Assembly: GCF_004345705.1 (NCBI RefSeq) | Contig: NZ_SLWV01000029.1 | Location: forward strand, 1-47,306 | Direction: 5' to 3' | Length of the DNA: 47,306 bases | Source of the DNA: Marinisporobacter balticus | GTDB lineage: Bacteria; Bacillota; Clostridia; Peptostreptococcales; Thermotaleaceae | Shown here: positions 35,197 to 44,562 of the stretch, one piece after another | Layout of the letters: each line of letters starts with the position of its first letter | How positions within the stretch are numbered: the first letter of the stretch is position 1 | Notes under the pieces: model-generated | Seen by the model: the letters and a program-made list of their open reading frames with translations, nothing else | Database searches by the model: none | What the model was told of the DNA's origin: nothing | Program-made: the position numbers and the translations under genes

Positions 35197-35287
35197 TATT
35201 TGTCCCCCTAATTTCATCACAGTAATCACCATTTTTAAAATTACATACGCTAGATCTCTATATTTTACAATTTTTCTTCTACATACA

Positions 35288-35317
35288 GTTATATCATCTT
35301 TATAAAACTTATGTCAA
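35288..35317 (-). promoter_or_regulatory. Promoter of amidase copy A
   Basis: TTGACA (35312-35317), 18 bases, TATAAC (35288-35293), matching the copy B promoter. The Spo0A-like box of copy B is not present here. Confidence 0.75.
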
Positions 35318-35433
35318 CTTCTACGCCTCTATTGTAATTTAGATTTAACATACGCTATATATTTCCAAAAATATAGACCTATTTGAACAAATCTGCATTA
35401 TTTTGCATATTACATCCTTTTCTCTTATTTAAA

Positions 35434-36021
35434 TCATTGGACACAAAATATTTTTTTCCATTCTTCTACACACAAAATCCTGTGATCTGAAAGAATATAT
35501 TCTATCCGAATATCTTCAGGCTTAATAGAATGGTTAACAAGTACTTCCGCATCATACCCTTTCTTTTTATCTATTCTTACCTTTAGATTTTCTTCAAAAC
35601 TCAATGATGTTTCCCAATATTTTTTTAACAGCCTTTTTCCTTTGGTTTCTAAATAATGACTACATGCTTCGAAACCTTTTATATTTCGGAGTATGTATGG
35701 CTCATAGATTTCATTGGCACAATTCTCATTTGCTATCCAGCATTTTTTAGGGTTTATTTTAATAGACAGAATCGCACTATGAGAATGAAATTTATGGGTT
35801 TTGGGATAGTTCATACTGGCAAAGATTGCCCTACTTCTTATTACCCAATTAGGTACTGCGTCTGACTTTTGTTTATCTATACATTGATGAAATCCATCAT
35901 ATTTTGTTTTATAGGTTACTTTATCATCAAAAACAATCCCTGTTCTTAGTGTTTTTTTTAAATCTGTAAGACTAATAATATGATAAATTACACCCGTCTG
36001 TCCATAATCTAAAAATAACAT
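35434..36021 (-). CDS. Uncharacterised protein, possible ADP-ribosyl/phosphotransferase-like fold
   Basis: A 195-residue protein. The ATG at 36021 is chosen because TTAGGAGGTG lies just upstream; earlier codons translate that ribosome site. I do not recognise a named family. The N-terminus (TGVIYHIISLTDLKKTLRTGIVF) resembles the opening strand-helix of DarT/DUF4433 and RNA 2'-phosphotransferase-type folds (Y-H-I...L...L..GI). The middle has VPNWVIRSRAIFASMNYPKTHKFHSHSA, and the end has ILSDHRILCVEEWKKIF. No antitoxin-like gene is adjacent on the same strand. It is alone in its transcription unit. The fold is a guess from pattern only. Confidence 0.6.
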   Translation of the reverse strand: MLFLDYGQTGVIYHIISLTDLKKTLRTGIVFDDKVTYKTKYDGFHQCIDKQKSDAVPNWVIRSRAIFASMNYPKTHKFHSHSAILSIKINPKKCWIANENCANEIYEPYILRNIKGFEACSHYLETKGKRLLKKYWETSLSFEENLKVRIDKKKGYDAEVLVNHSIKPEDIRIEYILSDHRILCVEEWKKIFCVQ

Positions 36022-36238
36022 AGGTGCACCTCCTAAAGATTCATTCAAAATAAACGCACTCATCTTGGTCATTATTTCAAATATTTTCTTTTCAGTAAAT
36101 AAATATTTATTTATATACTGTGACCTTTTAAATTATTCTATACTTAGAAATTACTTTTCTTTATTCATATATACATTTTTTTCAAGACATGAATTTTATT
36201 TGATTTTCAAATAATATACATAGGAGGCGATGTATCGG

Positions 36239-36412
36239 ATGACTAACATTAACTGCGTTCTACCCTGTTTCTTTGAACTTGATGGAAAATGCAGACTTAC
36301 GCATGTAACTGCTTTATCTTCAACTCCCCGTGCTGAATGTTTATATTTTGTGCCTAAAAAACAATCAACACATATGCAACGACCTATCAATACACTATAT
36401 AACAACATTTAA
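36239..36412 (+). CDS. Small cysteine-containing conserved protein (57 residues)
   Basis: One of two plus-strand genes in the window. I take the ATG at 36239, eleven bases after GGAGG (36223-36227), because the ATG at 36230 is only two bases from it. The product starts TNINCVLPCFFELDGKCRLTHVTALS and continues to ECLYFVPKK, with four cysteines in the form C-x3-C-x7-C-...-C. This matches, as far as I recall, a short clostridial protein type of unknown function sometimes mis-named a dehydratase. It ends before a hairpin at 36499-36531 that can serve as terminator for it and for oppA. Confidence 0.6.
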   Translation: MTNINCVLPCFFELDGKCRLTHVTALSSTPRAECLYFVPKKQSTHMQRPINTLYNNI

Positions 36413-36498
36413 ACTTTCTATATCACCCTATTATTTCGAAAAACTCTTTTATACAAACTTGCTTTGATACGATTTACTCAAAATTTTGATTTAAAATA

Positions 36499-36531
36499 GA
36501 AAAAAGATGATAATTTATACCATCTTTTTTC
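36499..36531. terminator. Bidirectional terminator between the small cysteine protein gene and oppA
   Basis: GAAAAAAGATG / CATCTTTTTTC, an 11-bp stem with A-run and T-run on both sides, placed just after the oppA stop and about 90 bases after the converging small gene. Confidence 0.8.
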
Positions 36532-36536
36532 TATGA

Positions 36537-38195
36537 TTATTCTATCGATGCCTGCCCAAAGAACCAATGACCCATCTTTGTTCTTTGCCAGTCTTTCACT
36601 CTTTCTTTTACCATTAGCGGTCTTGTGTAGTAATAAATAGGCATAACAATATTTGTCTCCATCATTACATCTTGTGCTTTATATAATAATCCGAATCTTT
36701 CTTTTCCTGTCAACAATTTTGAACCTTCAATAAACTCATCATACTCTTTGTTATTCCACTGACAGTCATTATTTCCTGAATAGGATAACCACAAATCAAG
36801 CATAGTCATAGGGTCTGCATAGTCTCCTAACCACCCAGCTCTTGCAATTGTAAAATTTCCATGATGTCTTGCATCTTGACATACTGCCCATTCTTGATTT
36901 TGAAGTTTTACATGAATCCCAAGATTTTGCTTCCACATTTCTTGAACAGCTTCCGCAATTGCTTTGTTCGCTTCTTGTGTATTATAGATTACTGTAATCT
37001 CTGGAAAACCCTTTCCATCAGGGTATCCAGCTTCTGCTAATAATTTCTTCGCTTCTTCTATTTTTGCACCATTTGGATCTATATAATAATCTCCAGCAAC
37101 CTTTTGAAATTCATTTCCATCTGCATCTAATAATCCCGGTGGTGTAAATCCTGTAGCAGGTAATTGCCCACCCTTTGCAATTTTTTCGCAGATAGCCTTT
37201 CTATCGATTGCCAAAGTCAATGCTCTTCTCACTCTTATATCATCTACAGGTTTTTTATTTACATTGAATATGTAATAATAGGTTCCAACTTGTGGCCATA
37301 TTGCAAAAGTTGGATCTTCTGCTTTAAGTCTTGGTATTTCTTGCACTGGAAGCTGATCAATCACATCTAATTCATCCGCTTCATAAGCTGTTAGCGCAGT
37401 TGATTCTTCTACAATCATAAGTGCTTCTATTTTATCAATTTTCACTTTATCTGCATTCCAGTAGTTTTCATTTCTCTCAAGAACAATTCTATCTCCCATA
37501 GCATACGCTGTTACTTTAAACGGCCCATTTGAAATAGCTTTTTCAGGATTTCTAGCCCAGTTTTCTGGATCTTTTTCTACTACGTCAGCTCTTACAGGCA
37601 TATACGTATAAAATCCTGTTAAAGCAAGAAAGTAGGGTGTTGGTGCATTGAGTGTAACCTCTAAGGTCTTATCATCTTTTGCAGTGATTGCTACATCTTC
37701 AAGCGCTCCTTTTCCTTCATAAGCATCCTGTGCGCCCTTTATGTAGAATAATTGGAATGCATATTCAGCAGGCTCTGGAACCAAATTAGGATCTAATGCT
37801 CTTTTCCAAGCATATTCAAAATCTTGTGCTGTCACAGGCTTTCCATCTGACCATTTTGCATCTCTTAAATGGAAGGTGTAAGTGAGTCCATCTTCAGATA
37901 CATCACAGCTTTCTGCTATAGCTGGCTGTAGTTTTCCATCAATTTCTCTCATTAACCCTTCAAAAGTATTATTGATCACATGCCCACCATCAGCAGCACT
38001 GTTTAACTGTGGATCTATTGTCTTAGGCTCTGTCCTTAAATTCCATATTAATACAGATCCTTCTTTCGTTTCTTCGCGTGTTGCTTGTTCACTTTGATTT
38101 TCTTGTGGCTCTGTTTGATTATTGCCTCCACATCCTGTAACTGTGGTAATCATTAACATCATTACCAAAATCAACGTCAAACTTCTTCTTACCAA
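36537..38195 (-). CDS. oppA: Oligopeptide ABC transporter substrate-binding lipoprotein OppA
   Basis: A 552-residue lipoprotein: signal peptide with lipobox VTGC (Cys22), an acidic linker, then an SBP_bac_5 fold with WNLRTEPKTIDPQLNSAADGGHVINNTFEGL near the start, the signature YTFHLRDAKWSDGKPVTAQDFEYAWKRALDP, and a C-terminal WLGDYADPMTMLDLW block. It captures peptides for the OppBCDF transporter. The start codon is TTG with GGGGGGAT upstream. It comes last in the operon, 103 bases after oppF, and the spacing would allow separate expression. Confidence 0.95.
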   Translation of the reverse strand: MVRRSLTLILVMMLMITTVTGCGGNNQTEPQENQSEQATREETKEGSVLIWNLRTEPKTIDPQLNSAADGGHVINNTFEGLMREIDGKLQPAIAESCDVSEDGLTYTFHLRDAKWSDGKPVTAQDFEYAWKRALDPNLVPEPAEYAFQLFYIKGAQDAYEGKGALEDVAITAKDDKTLEVTLNAPTPYFLALTGFYTYMPVRADVVEKDPENWARNPEKAISNGPFKVTAYAMGDRIVLERNENYWNADKVKIDKIEALMIVEESTALTAYEADELDVIDQLPVQEIPRLKAEDPTFAIWPQVGTYYYIFNVNKKPVDDIRVRRALTLAIDRKAICEKIAKGGQLPATGFTPPGLLDADGNEFQKVAGDYYIDPNGAKIEEAKKLLAEAGYPDGKGFPEITVIYNTQEANKAIAEAVQEMWKQNLGIHVKLQNQEWAVCQDARHHGNFTIARAGWLGDYADPMTMLDLWLSYSGNNDCQWNNKEYDEFIEGSKLLTGKERFGLLYKAQDVMMETNIVMPIYYYTRPLMVKERVKDWQRTKMGHWFFGQASIE

Positions 38196-38298
38196 TTTTA
38201 TCCCCCCTATTTTTATTTTAATCTTAGAATGAATTTTTTTATCACCTCCATTTGTATATCTATAATTTAAAAACCTTCATGTAACATAAATATAAGAA

Positions 38299-39303
38299 CT
38301 ACAGCAAATGACAAGCTGCTGTATGCCCTTTCCCTAAGTTTTTCATTTCAGGTTCAACCTCGCTACATTTTTTCATTGCATATTTACATCTGCTACAAAA
38401 CCTACATCCCAAAGGTGGATTGATCGGACTTGGCACATCCCCTTCTAGTAAAATGCTTTGTCTTGTTTTTAATATCTCTGGATCTGGAATAGGTATAGCT
38501 GATAAGAGTGCTTTTGTATAAGGGTGAGCAGGATTTTTAAATATTTCATCACGATCTGCAATCTCTACTAATTTCCCAAGATACATTACCCCAACCCGAT
38601 CAGATATATAACGGACCATAGATAAATCATGGGCAATAAATAAATAAGTAAGTCCCAGTTCTTTTTGTAAATCCCCTAACATATTTACAACTTGTGCTTG
38701 TATAGAAACATCTAATGCAGATATAGGTTCATCGCATATAATAAACTCAGGCTTCACTGCTAGCGCACGTGCAATCCCTATCCGCTGTCTTTGTCCTCCA
38801 CTAAATTCATGGGGGTATCTTATTGCATGATCAGGATTTAATCCCACTTTCGCTAGCAAATCATGAATGATCTCTATTCTTTCTTTCCCCCCTGCAATTT
38901 TATGGATATCTAAAGCTTCTCCAATAATATCCCCTACTGTCATACGTGTATTTAAAGATGCATAAGGGTCTTGAAAAATCATCTGCATTTTCTTTCGAAA
39001 TGGATGTATTTCTTTTTCAGGCATTTTCCCTATTTCTACGCCATCAAAGATGATTTCTCCACCTGTAGGTTCATATAAACGAATAAGTGTTCTTCCTGTA
39101 GTGGATTTTCCACATCCAGATTCCCCTACTAGTCCTAATGTCTCGCCCTTTTTAATATAAAAACTTACATCATCTACTGCTTTTACACATTGTATTTTTT
39201 TTTCGAAAAACCCCTTTTTTATTAGAAAGTATTTCTTTAGATTTTTCACTTCTATACATATATTCTTATCTTTTTTAGAAAGATGTACATTTGTATTACT
39301 CAT
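38299..39303 (-). CDS. oppF: Oligopeptide ABC transporter ATP-binding protein OppF
   Basis: A 334-residue ABC ATPase: Walker A GESGCGKST, Q-loop MIFQDPYASLN, signature FSGGQRQRIGIARAL, Walker B FIICDEPISALD and the H-loop His. The C-terminal oligo_HPY region has a cysteine cluster (CRFCSRCKYAMKKC). Its ATG overlaps the oppD stop by 4 bases, a sign of translational coupling. Confidence 0.96.
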   Translation of the reverse strand: MSNTNVHLSKKDKNICIEVKNLKKYFLIKKGFFEKKIQCVKAVDDVSFYIKKGETLGLVGESGCGKSTTGRTLIRLYEPTGGEIIFDGVEIGKMPEKEIHPFRKKMQMIFQDPYASLNTRMTVGDIIGEALDIHKIAGGKERIEIIHDLLAKVGLNPDHAIRYPHEFSGGQRQRIGIARALAVKPEFIICDEPISALDVSIQAQVVNMLGDLQKELGLTYLFIAHDLSMVRYISDRVGVMYLGKLVEIADRDEIFKNPAHPYTKALLSAIPIPDPEILKTRQSILLEGDVPSPINPPLGCRFCSRCKYAMKKCSEVEPEMKNLGKGHTAACHLL

Positions 39304-40334
39304 GATATACTCCCCCTCTTTACGCCAGTATCCACTTGGATTTTAGGAGCATCTTCATGGAGTAGCCAACATTGAGACCGATGATTTTTCTCCGCCTCAA
39401 AATAAGGCGGCATCATTTCTTCACAAACTTTCATTGTGTAAGGGCATCTCGTAGCAAATGGACATGCCTTTGGCGGCTTTAATAAATCTGGTGGTGATCC
39501 TTCTATGGGTACTAATCGCTTATTTTCTCCCAAATCTAGTCTTGGAATTGATTTTAATAACCCCATGGTATAAGGATGTTTTGGATTATAAAATATTTCT
39601 TCCGTTTTTCCTTCTTCCATAATAAGCCCACCATACATAACGAGAATCCTACTACACACATCTGCTACAACCCCTAAATCATGCGTAATCAAAATAATAG
39701 ATGTATTAATTTTTTCCTTCAAATTTTTCATCAGTTCTAAAATCTGTGCTTGTATGGTAACATCTAATGCAGTTGTTGGTTCATCTGCTATAAGCAAATT
39801 TGGTTCACAAGAAAGGGCCATGGCAATCATTGCTCTTTGTCTCATTCCACCACTAAATTCATGAGGATAATTGTCTACACGCTTTTCAGGTGAAGGAATA
39901 CCCACCAATTTCAATATTTCTATTGCCTTCTCTCTTGCTTTTCTTTTGCTTAATCCTTGATGTCTTCGAATGGCTTCCATGATTTGATTGCCAATTGTAT
40001 ATACAGGATTTAAAGAAGTCATAGGATCTTGGAATATCATCGCTATTTCATTGCCACGAATACTTTGCATCTCTTTTTCAGGCATATTTGTAATATCTTT
40101 TCCATTAAACGTAATCTCTCCACCTACAATCCTTCCAGGATACTGAAGCAACTTCATAACAGACATGGATGTAACACTTTTTCCACTTCCAGATTCTCCA
40201 ACAATACCAATGGCTTCTCCTTTATCTAAGTAAAAACTTACCCCTCTTATGGCTCTAACTTCCCCTACATGGGTAAAGAAAGATGTTCTAAGATTTTTCA
40301 CTTCTAATAATCTTTCGCTTCTCATATTATCCAC
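39300..40334 (-). CDS. oppD: Oligopeptide ABC transporter ATP-binding protein OppD
   Basis: A 344-residue ABC ATPase paired with OppF: Walker A GESGSGKSV, MIFQDPMTSLNP, signature FSGGMRQRAMIAMAL, Walker B LLIADEPTTALD. The oligo_HPY tail carries CPFATRCPYTMKVC, likely an Fe-S or zinc site as in other Dpp/Opp ATPases. It starts 7 bases after oppC. Confidence 0.96.
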   Translation of the reverse strand: MDNMRSERLLEVKNLRTSFFTHVGEVRAIRGVSFYLDKGEAIGIVGESGSGKSVTSMSVMKLLQYPGRIVGGEITFNGKDITNMPEKEMQSIRGNEIAMIFQDPMTSLNPVYTIGNQIMEAIRRHQGLSKRKAREKAIEILKLVGIPSPEKRVDNYPHEFSGGMRQRAMIAMALSCEPNLLIADEPTTALDVTIQAQILELMKNLKEKINTSIILITHDLGVVADVCSRILVMYGGLIMEEGKTEEIFYNPKHPYTMGLLKSIPRLDLGENKRLVPIEGSPPDLLKPPKACPFATRCPYTMKVCEEMMPPYFEAEKNHRSQCWLLHEDAPKIQVDTGVKRGSIS

Positions 40335-40341
40335 CTCTTTT

Positions 40342-41265
40342 CTACTTACGAAGTCTTGGATCTAGGGCATCTCTTAAACCATCCCCTAAGAAATTGAATG
40401 CCAACATGGTAATACATATCGCTGCTGATGGAAAAAATAACTGATACGGATAAGATCGAAGCCCTCCTAATGCATCACTTGCGAGAGAACCCCACGAAGA
40501 CATCGGTGCTGAAACCCCAAGTCCTATAAAGCTTAAAAAAGATTCTGTAAATATAGCACTAGGAATCATCATGGTCATTGTAACAATAATAGAACCCATC
40601 GCATTTGGAATTAAGTGTCTAAACAATATTCTCCCTATACTCGCCCCTAAAGTTTTCGCTGCCAATACATATTCTTGCTCTTTTAGGCTCAGTATTTGGC
40701 CCCGTACAATCCTTGCCATTTTGACCCAATAGATTGTTCCAAGGGTAATAATGATACTTTTAAGACCAGATCCTATTACCACCATTAAAATAATTGCATA
40801 TAAAACTAAAGGAATGGTGGAAATAATATCTACAATCCGCATCATAATATTGTCTACCCGTCCACCCATATATCCTGAAATGCCTCCATAAAGAATCCCT
40901 ATAAAAAAGTTAACAATCGTTGCAACTACAGCAACAACTAATGAAATACGTGCACCATACAATACCCTTACATACAAATCTCTCCCATGTGCATCTGTAC
41001 CAAATAAATGGTCTTCACTAGGACCTTCATTCCCTCTTAAAAGATTTTGATCAGAATAGCTATATGCAGAAAACCAAGGACCCACAATAGCCAATGCAAA
41101 GATCAAAATAATCATCATAAGTCCTAACATAGCCAATTTATTTCTCTTAAGTCTTCTCCAAGCATCTTGCCAATAGGTCATACTCGGACGGTCTATTTTT
41201 TCTTTTTCACGTTCTTCACTACTTATTGGTTGCCACATTTCATGTGAAATACGACGCATCTTCAT
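40342..41265 (-). CDS. oppC: Oligopeptide ABC transporter permease OppC
   Basis: A 307-residue permease with an N-terminal OppC_N segment (YWQDAWRRLKRNKLAMLGLMMI), an HLFGTDAHGRDLYVRVLYGARISL loop and six membrane helices. The ATPase-contacting EAA-type loop is VLAAKTLGASIGRILFRHLIPN. It lies 15 bases after oppB. Confidence 0.96.
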   Translation of the reverse strand: MKMRRISHEMWQPISSEEREKEKIDRPSMTYWQDAWRRLKRNKLAMLGLMMIILIFALAIVGPWFSAYSYSDQNLLRGNEGPSEDHLFGTDAHGRDLYVRVLYGARISLVVAVVATIVNFFIGILYGGISGYMGGRVDNIMMRIVDIISTIPLVLYAIILMVVIGSGLKSIIITLGTIYWVKMARIVRGQILSLKEQEYVLAAKTLGASIGRILFRHLIPNAMGSIIVTMTMMIPSAIFTESFLSFIGLGVSAPMSSWGSLASDALGGLRSYPYQLFFPSAAICITMLAFNFLGDGLRDALDPRLRK

Positions 41266-41280
41266 CTCTTCATCTCCTTC

Positions 41281-42210
41281 CTACTCATCCATTTTGATCC
41301 TTGGGTCAATCAATCCATAGGTAATATCTACAAGTAATACCATAACAACTAAAAAAATAGCATAAAATATAGTGATCCCCATGAGTACTGTATAATCCCG
41401 ATTCCCTACACTTTCTACAAAATGTTTTCCCATTCCAGGAATAGCAAATATTTTCTCTACCACAAATGATCCTGTTAAAATTGCTGCCACAAGGGGCCCT
41501 ACATAAGTTACAACAGGAATTAATGCATTTTTCAATGCATGTTTTCCCACTACCACAAATTCGGATAACCCTTTTGCCCGTGCTGTTCGAATATAATCCT
41601 GCTGTAATACTTCAAGCATACTAGACCGGGTAAGTCTTGCCACAAAGGAAAGAGAAAATCCACCCAAAGCAATTACTGGACCAATATAATGTTTCCAGCT
41701 TTTTAATCCGTAAGAAGGAAGCCACCCAAGTTTGGCACTAAATATATAAATAATTAACGTTCCTAGTACAAAGCTTGGTATCGTTACCCCTAAAGTTGCT
41801 AAAAACATAGCCAATTGATCCTGCCATTTATTTTGTTTCAATGCTGAGATAATTCCTATTGGAACCCCTAAAATAAGAACAAGTAACACGGACAATCCAC
41901 CAATTTTTGCAGAAATAGGGAATCCTTCTTCTATCAATTTATTTACGGTTACACCTGTACGCTGAAAGGAAGGTCCTAAATCCCCTTTTATGACACCACC
42001 TAAATAATCTACATATTGTCTCCACAAAGGCTGATCCAAATTAAACTTAGCTTCTAAAGCCTTCATAACAGCAGGAGGCAATGCCTTTTCTCTTGTAAAA
42101 GGTCCACCTGGTATAGCATGCATTAAAGCAAAAGTAATGGTAATGACCAATAACAAGGTAATGCCCATAGAAAATACTCTATTTACAATAAATCTTCCCA
42201 AAATTATCAC
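41281..42210 (-). CDS. oppB: Oligopeptide ABC transporter permease OppB
   Basis: A 309-residue permease with an N-terminal membrane helix, the short DQPLWRQYVDYLGGVIKGDLGPSF periplasmic-type loop of the Opp/Dpp family, five further helices and an EAA-type loop (YIRTARAKGLSEFVVVGKHALKNAL). It is the first gene of oppBCDFA. I find no convincing promoter in the 180 bases ahead of it. Confidence 0.96.
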   Translation of the reverse strand: MIILGRFIVNRVFSMGITLLLVITITFALMHAIPGGPFTREKALPPAVMKALEAKFNLDQPLWRQYVDYLGGVIKGDLGPSFQRTGVTVNKLIEEGFPISAKIGGLSVLLVLILGVPIGIISALKQNKWQDQLAMFLATLGVTIPSFVLGTLIIYIFSAKLGWLPSYGLKSWKHYIGPVIALGGFSLSFVARLTRSSMLEVLQQDYIRTARAKGLSEFVVVGKHALKNALIPVVTYVGPLVAAILTGSFVVEKIFAIPGMGKHFVESVGNRDYTVLMGITIFYAIFLVVMVLLVDITYGLIDPRIKMDE

Positions 42211-42394
42211 GCTCCTTTACAATCTATTTACACTTGTTTATTACCTTTATATAGTCTATGCCTTCTTGTCCTATTCATGATAACTATTTTTAGATCTTAT
42301 AAACTTCACTCAACAAAATACAAATCGTTTTTTAATAATCATAATTTTCTAATATAACCAAATATTATATATTAAAAAATATACACAAAAAATA

Positions 42395-42419
42395 AGGACA
42401 GGTTTTCATCCCATCCTTC
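42395..42419 (-). terminator. Second terminator downstream of ligA
   Basis: AAGGATGGG / CCTGTCCTT pair on the minus-strand RNA with two G-U pairs; TTATTTTTTG follows. It lies after the stronger hairpin at 42436-42460, so the two act in tandem. Confidence 0.6.
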
Positions 42420-42435
42420 ATTCTCAAAAAAAATA

Positions 42436-42460
42436 TAGAACTAGTAGCATACTAGTTCTA
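42436..42460 (-). terminator. Terminator after ligA
   Basis: TAGAACTAGTA / TACTAGTTCTA, a perfect 11-bp stem with a 3-base loop, 20 bases after the stop and followed by TATTTTTTTTG on the minus strand. Confidence 0.88.
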
Positions 42461-42480
42461 TAACATCATTTATAAAATAT

Positions 42481-44481
42481 TTATATAATCAGCTTTCCAA
42501 AATCTTCTTCGCTGATGACCTTAATGCCCAACTGATTTGCTTTGTCTAATTTAGATCCAGCTTCAGCCCCTGCCAATACATAACTTGTTTTTTTGCTTAC
42601 ACTTCCTGAAACCCTGCCACCTAAATCTTCTATTATTTTTTTTGCTTCACTTCTATTATATTTCTCTAATGTTCCTGTCAATACAAATGTTAGTCCTTCA
42701 AATTTTTTTTCTATATTTTCAGTATTTTCATCATTAGTCTTAAGCGATTTCATATTTACCCCAGCATTTCTTAACTTCTCTATCATCTCAAGGTTTCTTT
42801 CTTCTTTGAAAAATGCCACAACGCTCTGTGCCATTTTATGTCCAATCTCAGGAATGACGGTTATTTCTTCATCACATGCCTTCATCAAAGCGTCCACACT
42901 TCCAAAAACATCTGTTAAAAGCTTAGCTGCTCTTGCCCCTACCAATTTAATCCCTAACCCAAAAATCACGCGCTCTAAATCATTCTTTTTAGATTTTTCA
43001 ATCGCTTCTATCAAATTTTGCGCAGATTTTTTTCCCATTCGCTCTAACGGAAGAAGATCTTCTCTTTTTAAATAATATAAATCTGCAGCATCCTCTATTA
43101 AATTGTTCCCCAAAAGTAATGTAACAATCGACTCTCCAAGGCCATCAATATTCATCGCATCTCTAGATACAAAATGAATCAATCCTCTTCTTAATTGGGC
43201 AGGACAAGCAGCATTCATACATCTTGTGACTGCTTCTCCTTCTAAACGAACAGTTTCTTCTTTACAAATAGGACAAATACTCGGCATTTTAAATATTTTT
43301 TCTTCTCCTGTTCGTTCCTCCAATAACACACGTACCACTGCTGGTATAACATCTCCTGCTTTCTCTATAATTACCGTATCTCCAATGCGAATATCCTTCT
43401 CGCTAATATAATCTTCATTATGAAGCGTTGCACGACTAATCACAGAACCTGCTACTTTTACTGATTCAAGTTCTGCTGTTGGTGTTAATGCACCTGTTCT
43501 TCCTACTTGAACAACAATATCTTTAACAACCGTTTTTTGTTGCTCTGCTGGAAACTTATACGCAATAGCCCATCTTGGGCTCTTCGATCTTGTGCCAAGT
43601 TCTTCTCTTTGAGATAAATCATTTATTTTAATAACAAGCCCATCTATTTCAAAATCTAGGCTACTTCTTTTTTCTGACCATTTTTCACACTGCTTGGTAA
43701 CTTCTTCTATACTATTATGAACTTCATACATAGAAGTTTTAAACCCTAATCTTTTCAGATATTCAAAGCCTTCTGTATGCTTATCTAAAGTCTTATTTTC
43801 AATTTTTTGGATATTAAAAACAAATATATCCAGATTTCTTTGAGCTGCAATTTTAGGATCAAGCTGTCTTAAAGATCCAGCTGCTGCATTTCTAGGATTT
43901 GCAAAAATCATCTCTCCATTTTCCTCTTGTCTTTCATTGAGCTTCAAAAACTTTTTCCGGGGGATATAGACTTCTCCCCTTACTTCAATATCTATAGCTT
44001 CCCTAAGTTTCAACGGAATCGTCTTTACTGTACGCAAATTCTTAGTGATGTCTTCTCCAACGATACCATCTCCACGAGTAGCCCCTTGAACAAATTTACC
44101 TTTCTCATACTTCAAGCTTACAGACAATCCATCTATTTTAGGTTCTAAAACGTATTCAATCTTTCCATGAATAGTTTTTTGAATACTTCTATCAAAATCA
44201 AATAAATCCTCTTTATTATAAGAATTACTTAAACTAAGCATTGGAACACTATGCTGTACTTGTTGAAATACTGATAATGGTTCTCCACCAACTCTTTGGG
44301 TTGGGGAATCCTCACTCATAAGTTCTGGGAATTGTTTTTCTAATGCTATTAATTCATTCAACATCCTATCATATTCATAATCTGTAATTTCTGGATTATC
44401 TAATACATAATATTTATAATTATGTTCATTTAACATTTTAATTAATTTATCCACTTTTTGATGTGCATTTTCTTGATTCAC
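42481..44481 (-). CDS. ligA: NAD-dependent DNA ligase LigA
   Basis: A 666-residue replication and repair ligase, full length. The adenylation domain has the nucleophile Lys115 in EPKIDGLS. Then come the OB fold, the four-cysteine zinc finger (CPICKEE...CMNAACP), tandem HhH motifs (IDGLGESIV, RMGKKSAQNLIEAIE, GLGIKLVGARAA) and a C-terminal BRCT domain (FVLTGTLEKYNRSEAKKIIE). It follows pcrA by 81 bases and is a classical pcrA-ligA pair. Confidence 0.97.
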   Translation of the reverse strand: MNQENAHQKVDKLIKMLNEHNYKYYVLDNPEITDYEYDRMLNELIALEKQFPELMSEDSPTQRVGGEPLSVFQQVQHSVPMLSLSNSYNKEDLFDFDRSIQKTIHGKIEYVLEPKIDGLSVSLKYEKGKFVQGATRGDGIVGEDITKNLRTVKTIPLKLREAIDIEVRGEVYIPRKKFLKLNERQEENGEMIFANPRNAAAGSLRQLDPKIAAQRNLDIFVFNIQKIENKTLDKHTEGFEYLKRLGFKTSMYEVHNSIEEVTKQCEKWSEKRSSLDFEIDGLVIKINDLSQREELGTRSKSPRWAIAYKFPAEQQKTVVKDIVVQVGRTGALTPTAELESVKVAGSVISRATLHNEDYISEKDIRIGDTVIIEKAGDVIPAVVRVLLEERTGEEKIFKMPSICPICKEETVRLEGEAVTRCMNAACPAQLRRGLIHFVSRDAMNIDGLGESIVTLLLGNNLIEDAADLYYLKREDLLPLERMGKKSAQNLIEAIEKSKKNDLERVIFGLGIKLVGARAAKLLTDVFGSVDALMKACDEEITVIPEIGHKMAQSVVAFFKEERNLEMIEKLRNAGVNMKSLKTNDENTENIEKKFEGLTFVLTGTLEKYNRSEAKKIIEDLGGRVSGSVSKKTSYVLAGAEAGSKLDKANQLGIKVISEEDFGKLII

Positions 44482-44506
44482 AAAGATCCTCCCTTCGTTA
44501 GCCGTT

Positions 44507-44537
44507 ACTTAAAAATTGCATTATACAATTTTTAAGT
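44507..44537. repeat. AT-rich hairpin between pcrA and ligA
   Basis: ACTTAAAAATTG / CAATTTTTAAGT, a perfect 12-bp stem with a 7-base loop. Its T-run is on the plus-strand side, so it is not a good terminator for pcrA. It begins 26 bases ahead of the ligA start and could modulate ligA translation or transcript stability. Confidence 0.5.
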
Positions 44538-44562
44538 ATTTTTTATATCCTAACTTTTACAT

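Noticed and set aside
42593..43075. 160-codon plus-strand open frame
   Set aside because: Opposite the C-terminal half of ligA with no ribosome site or recognisable domain.
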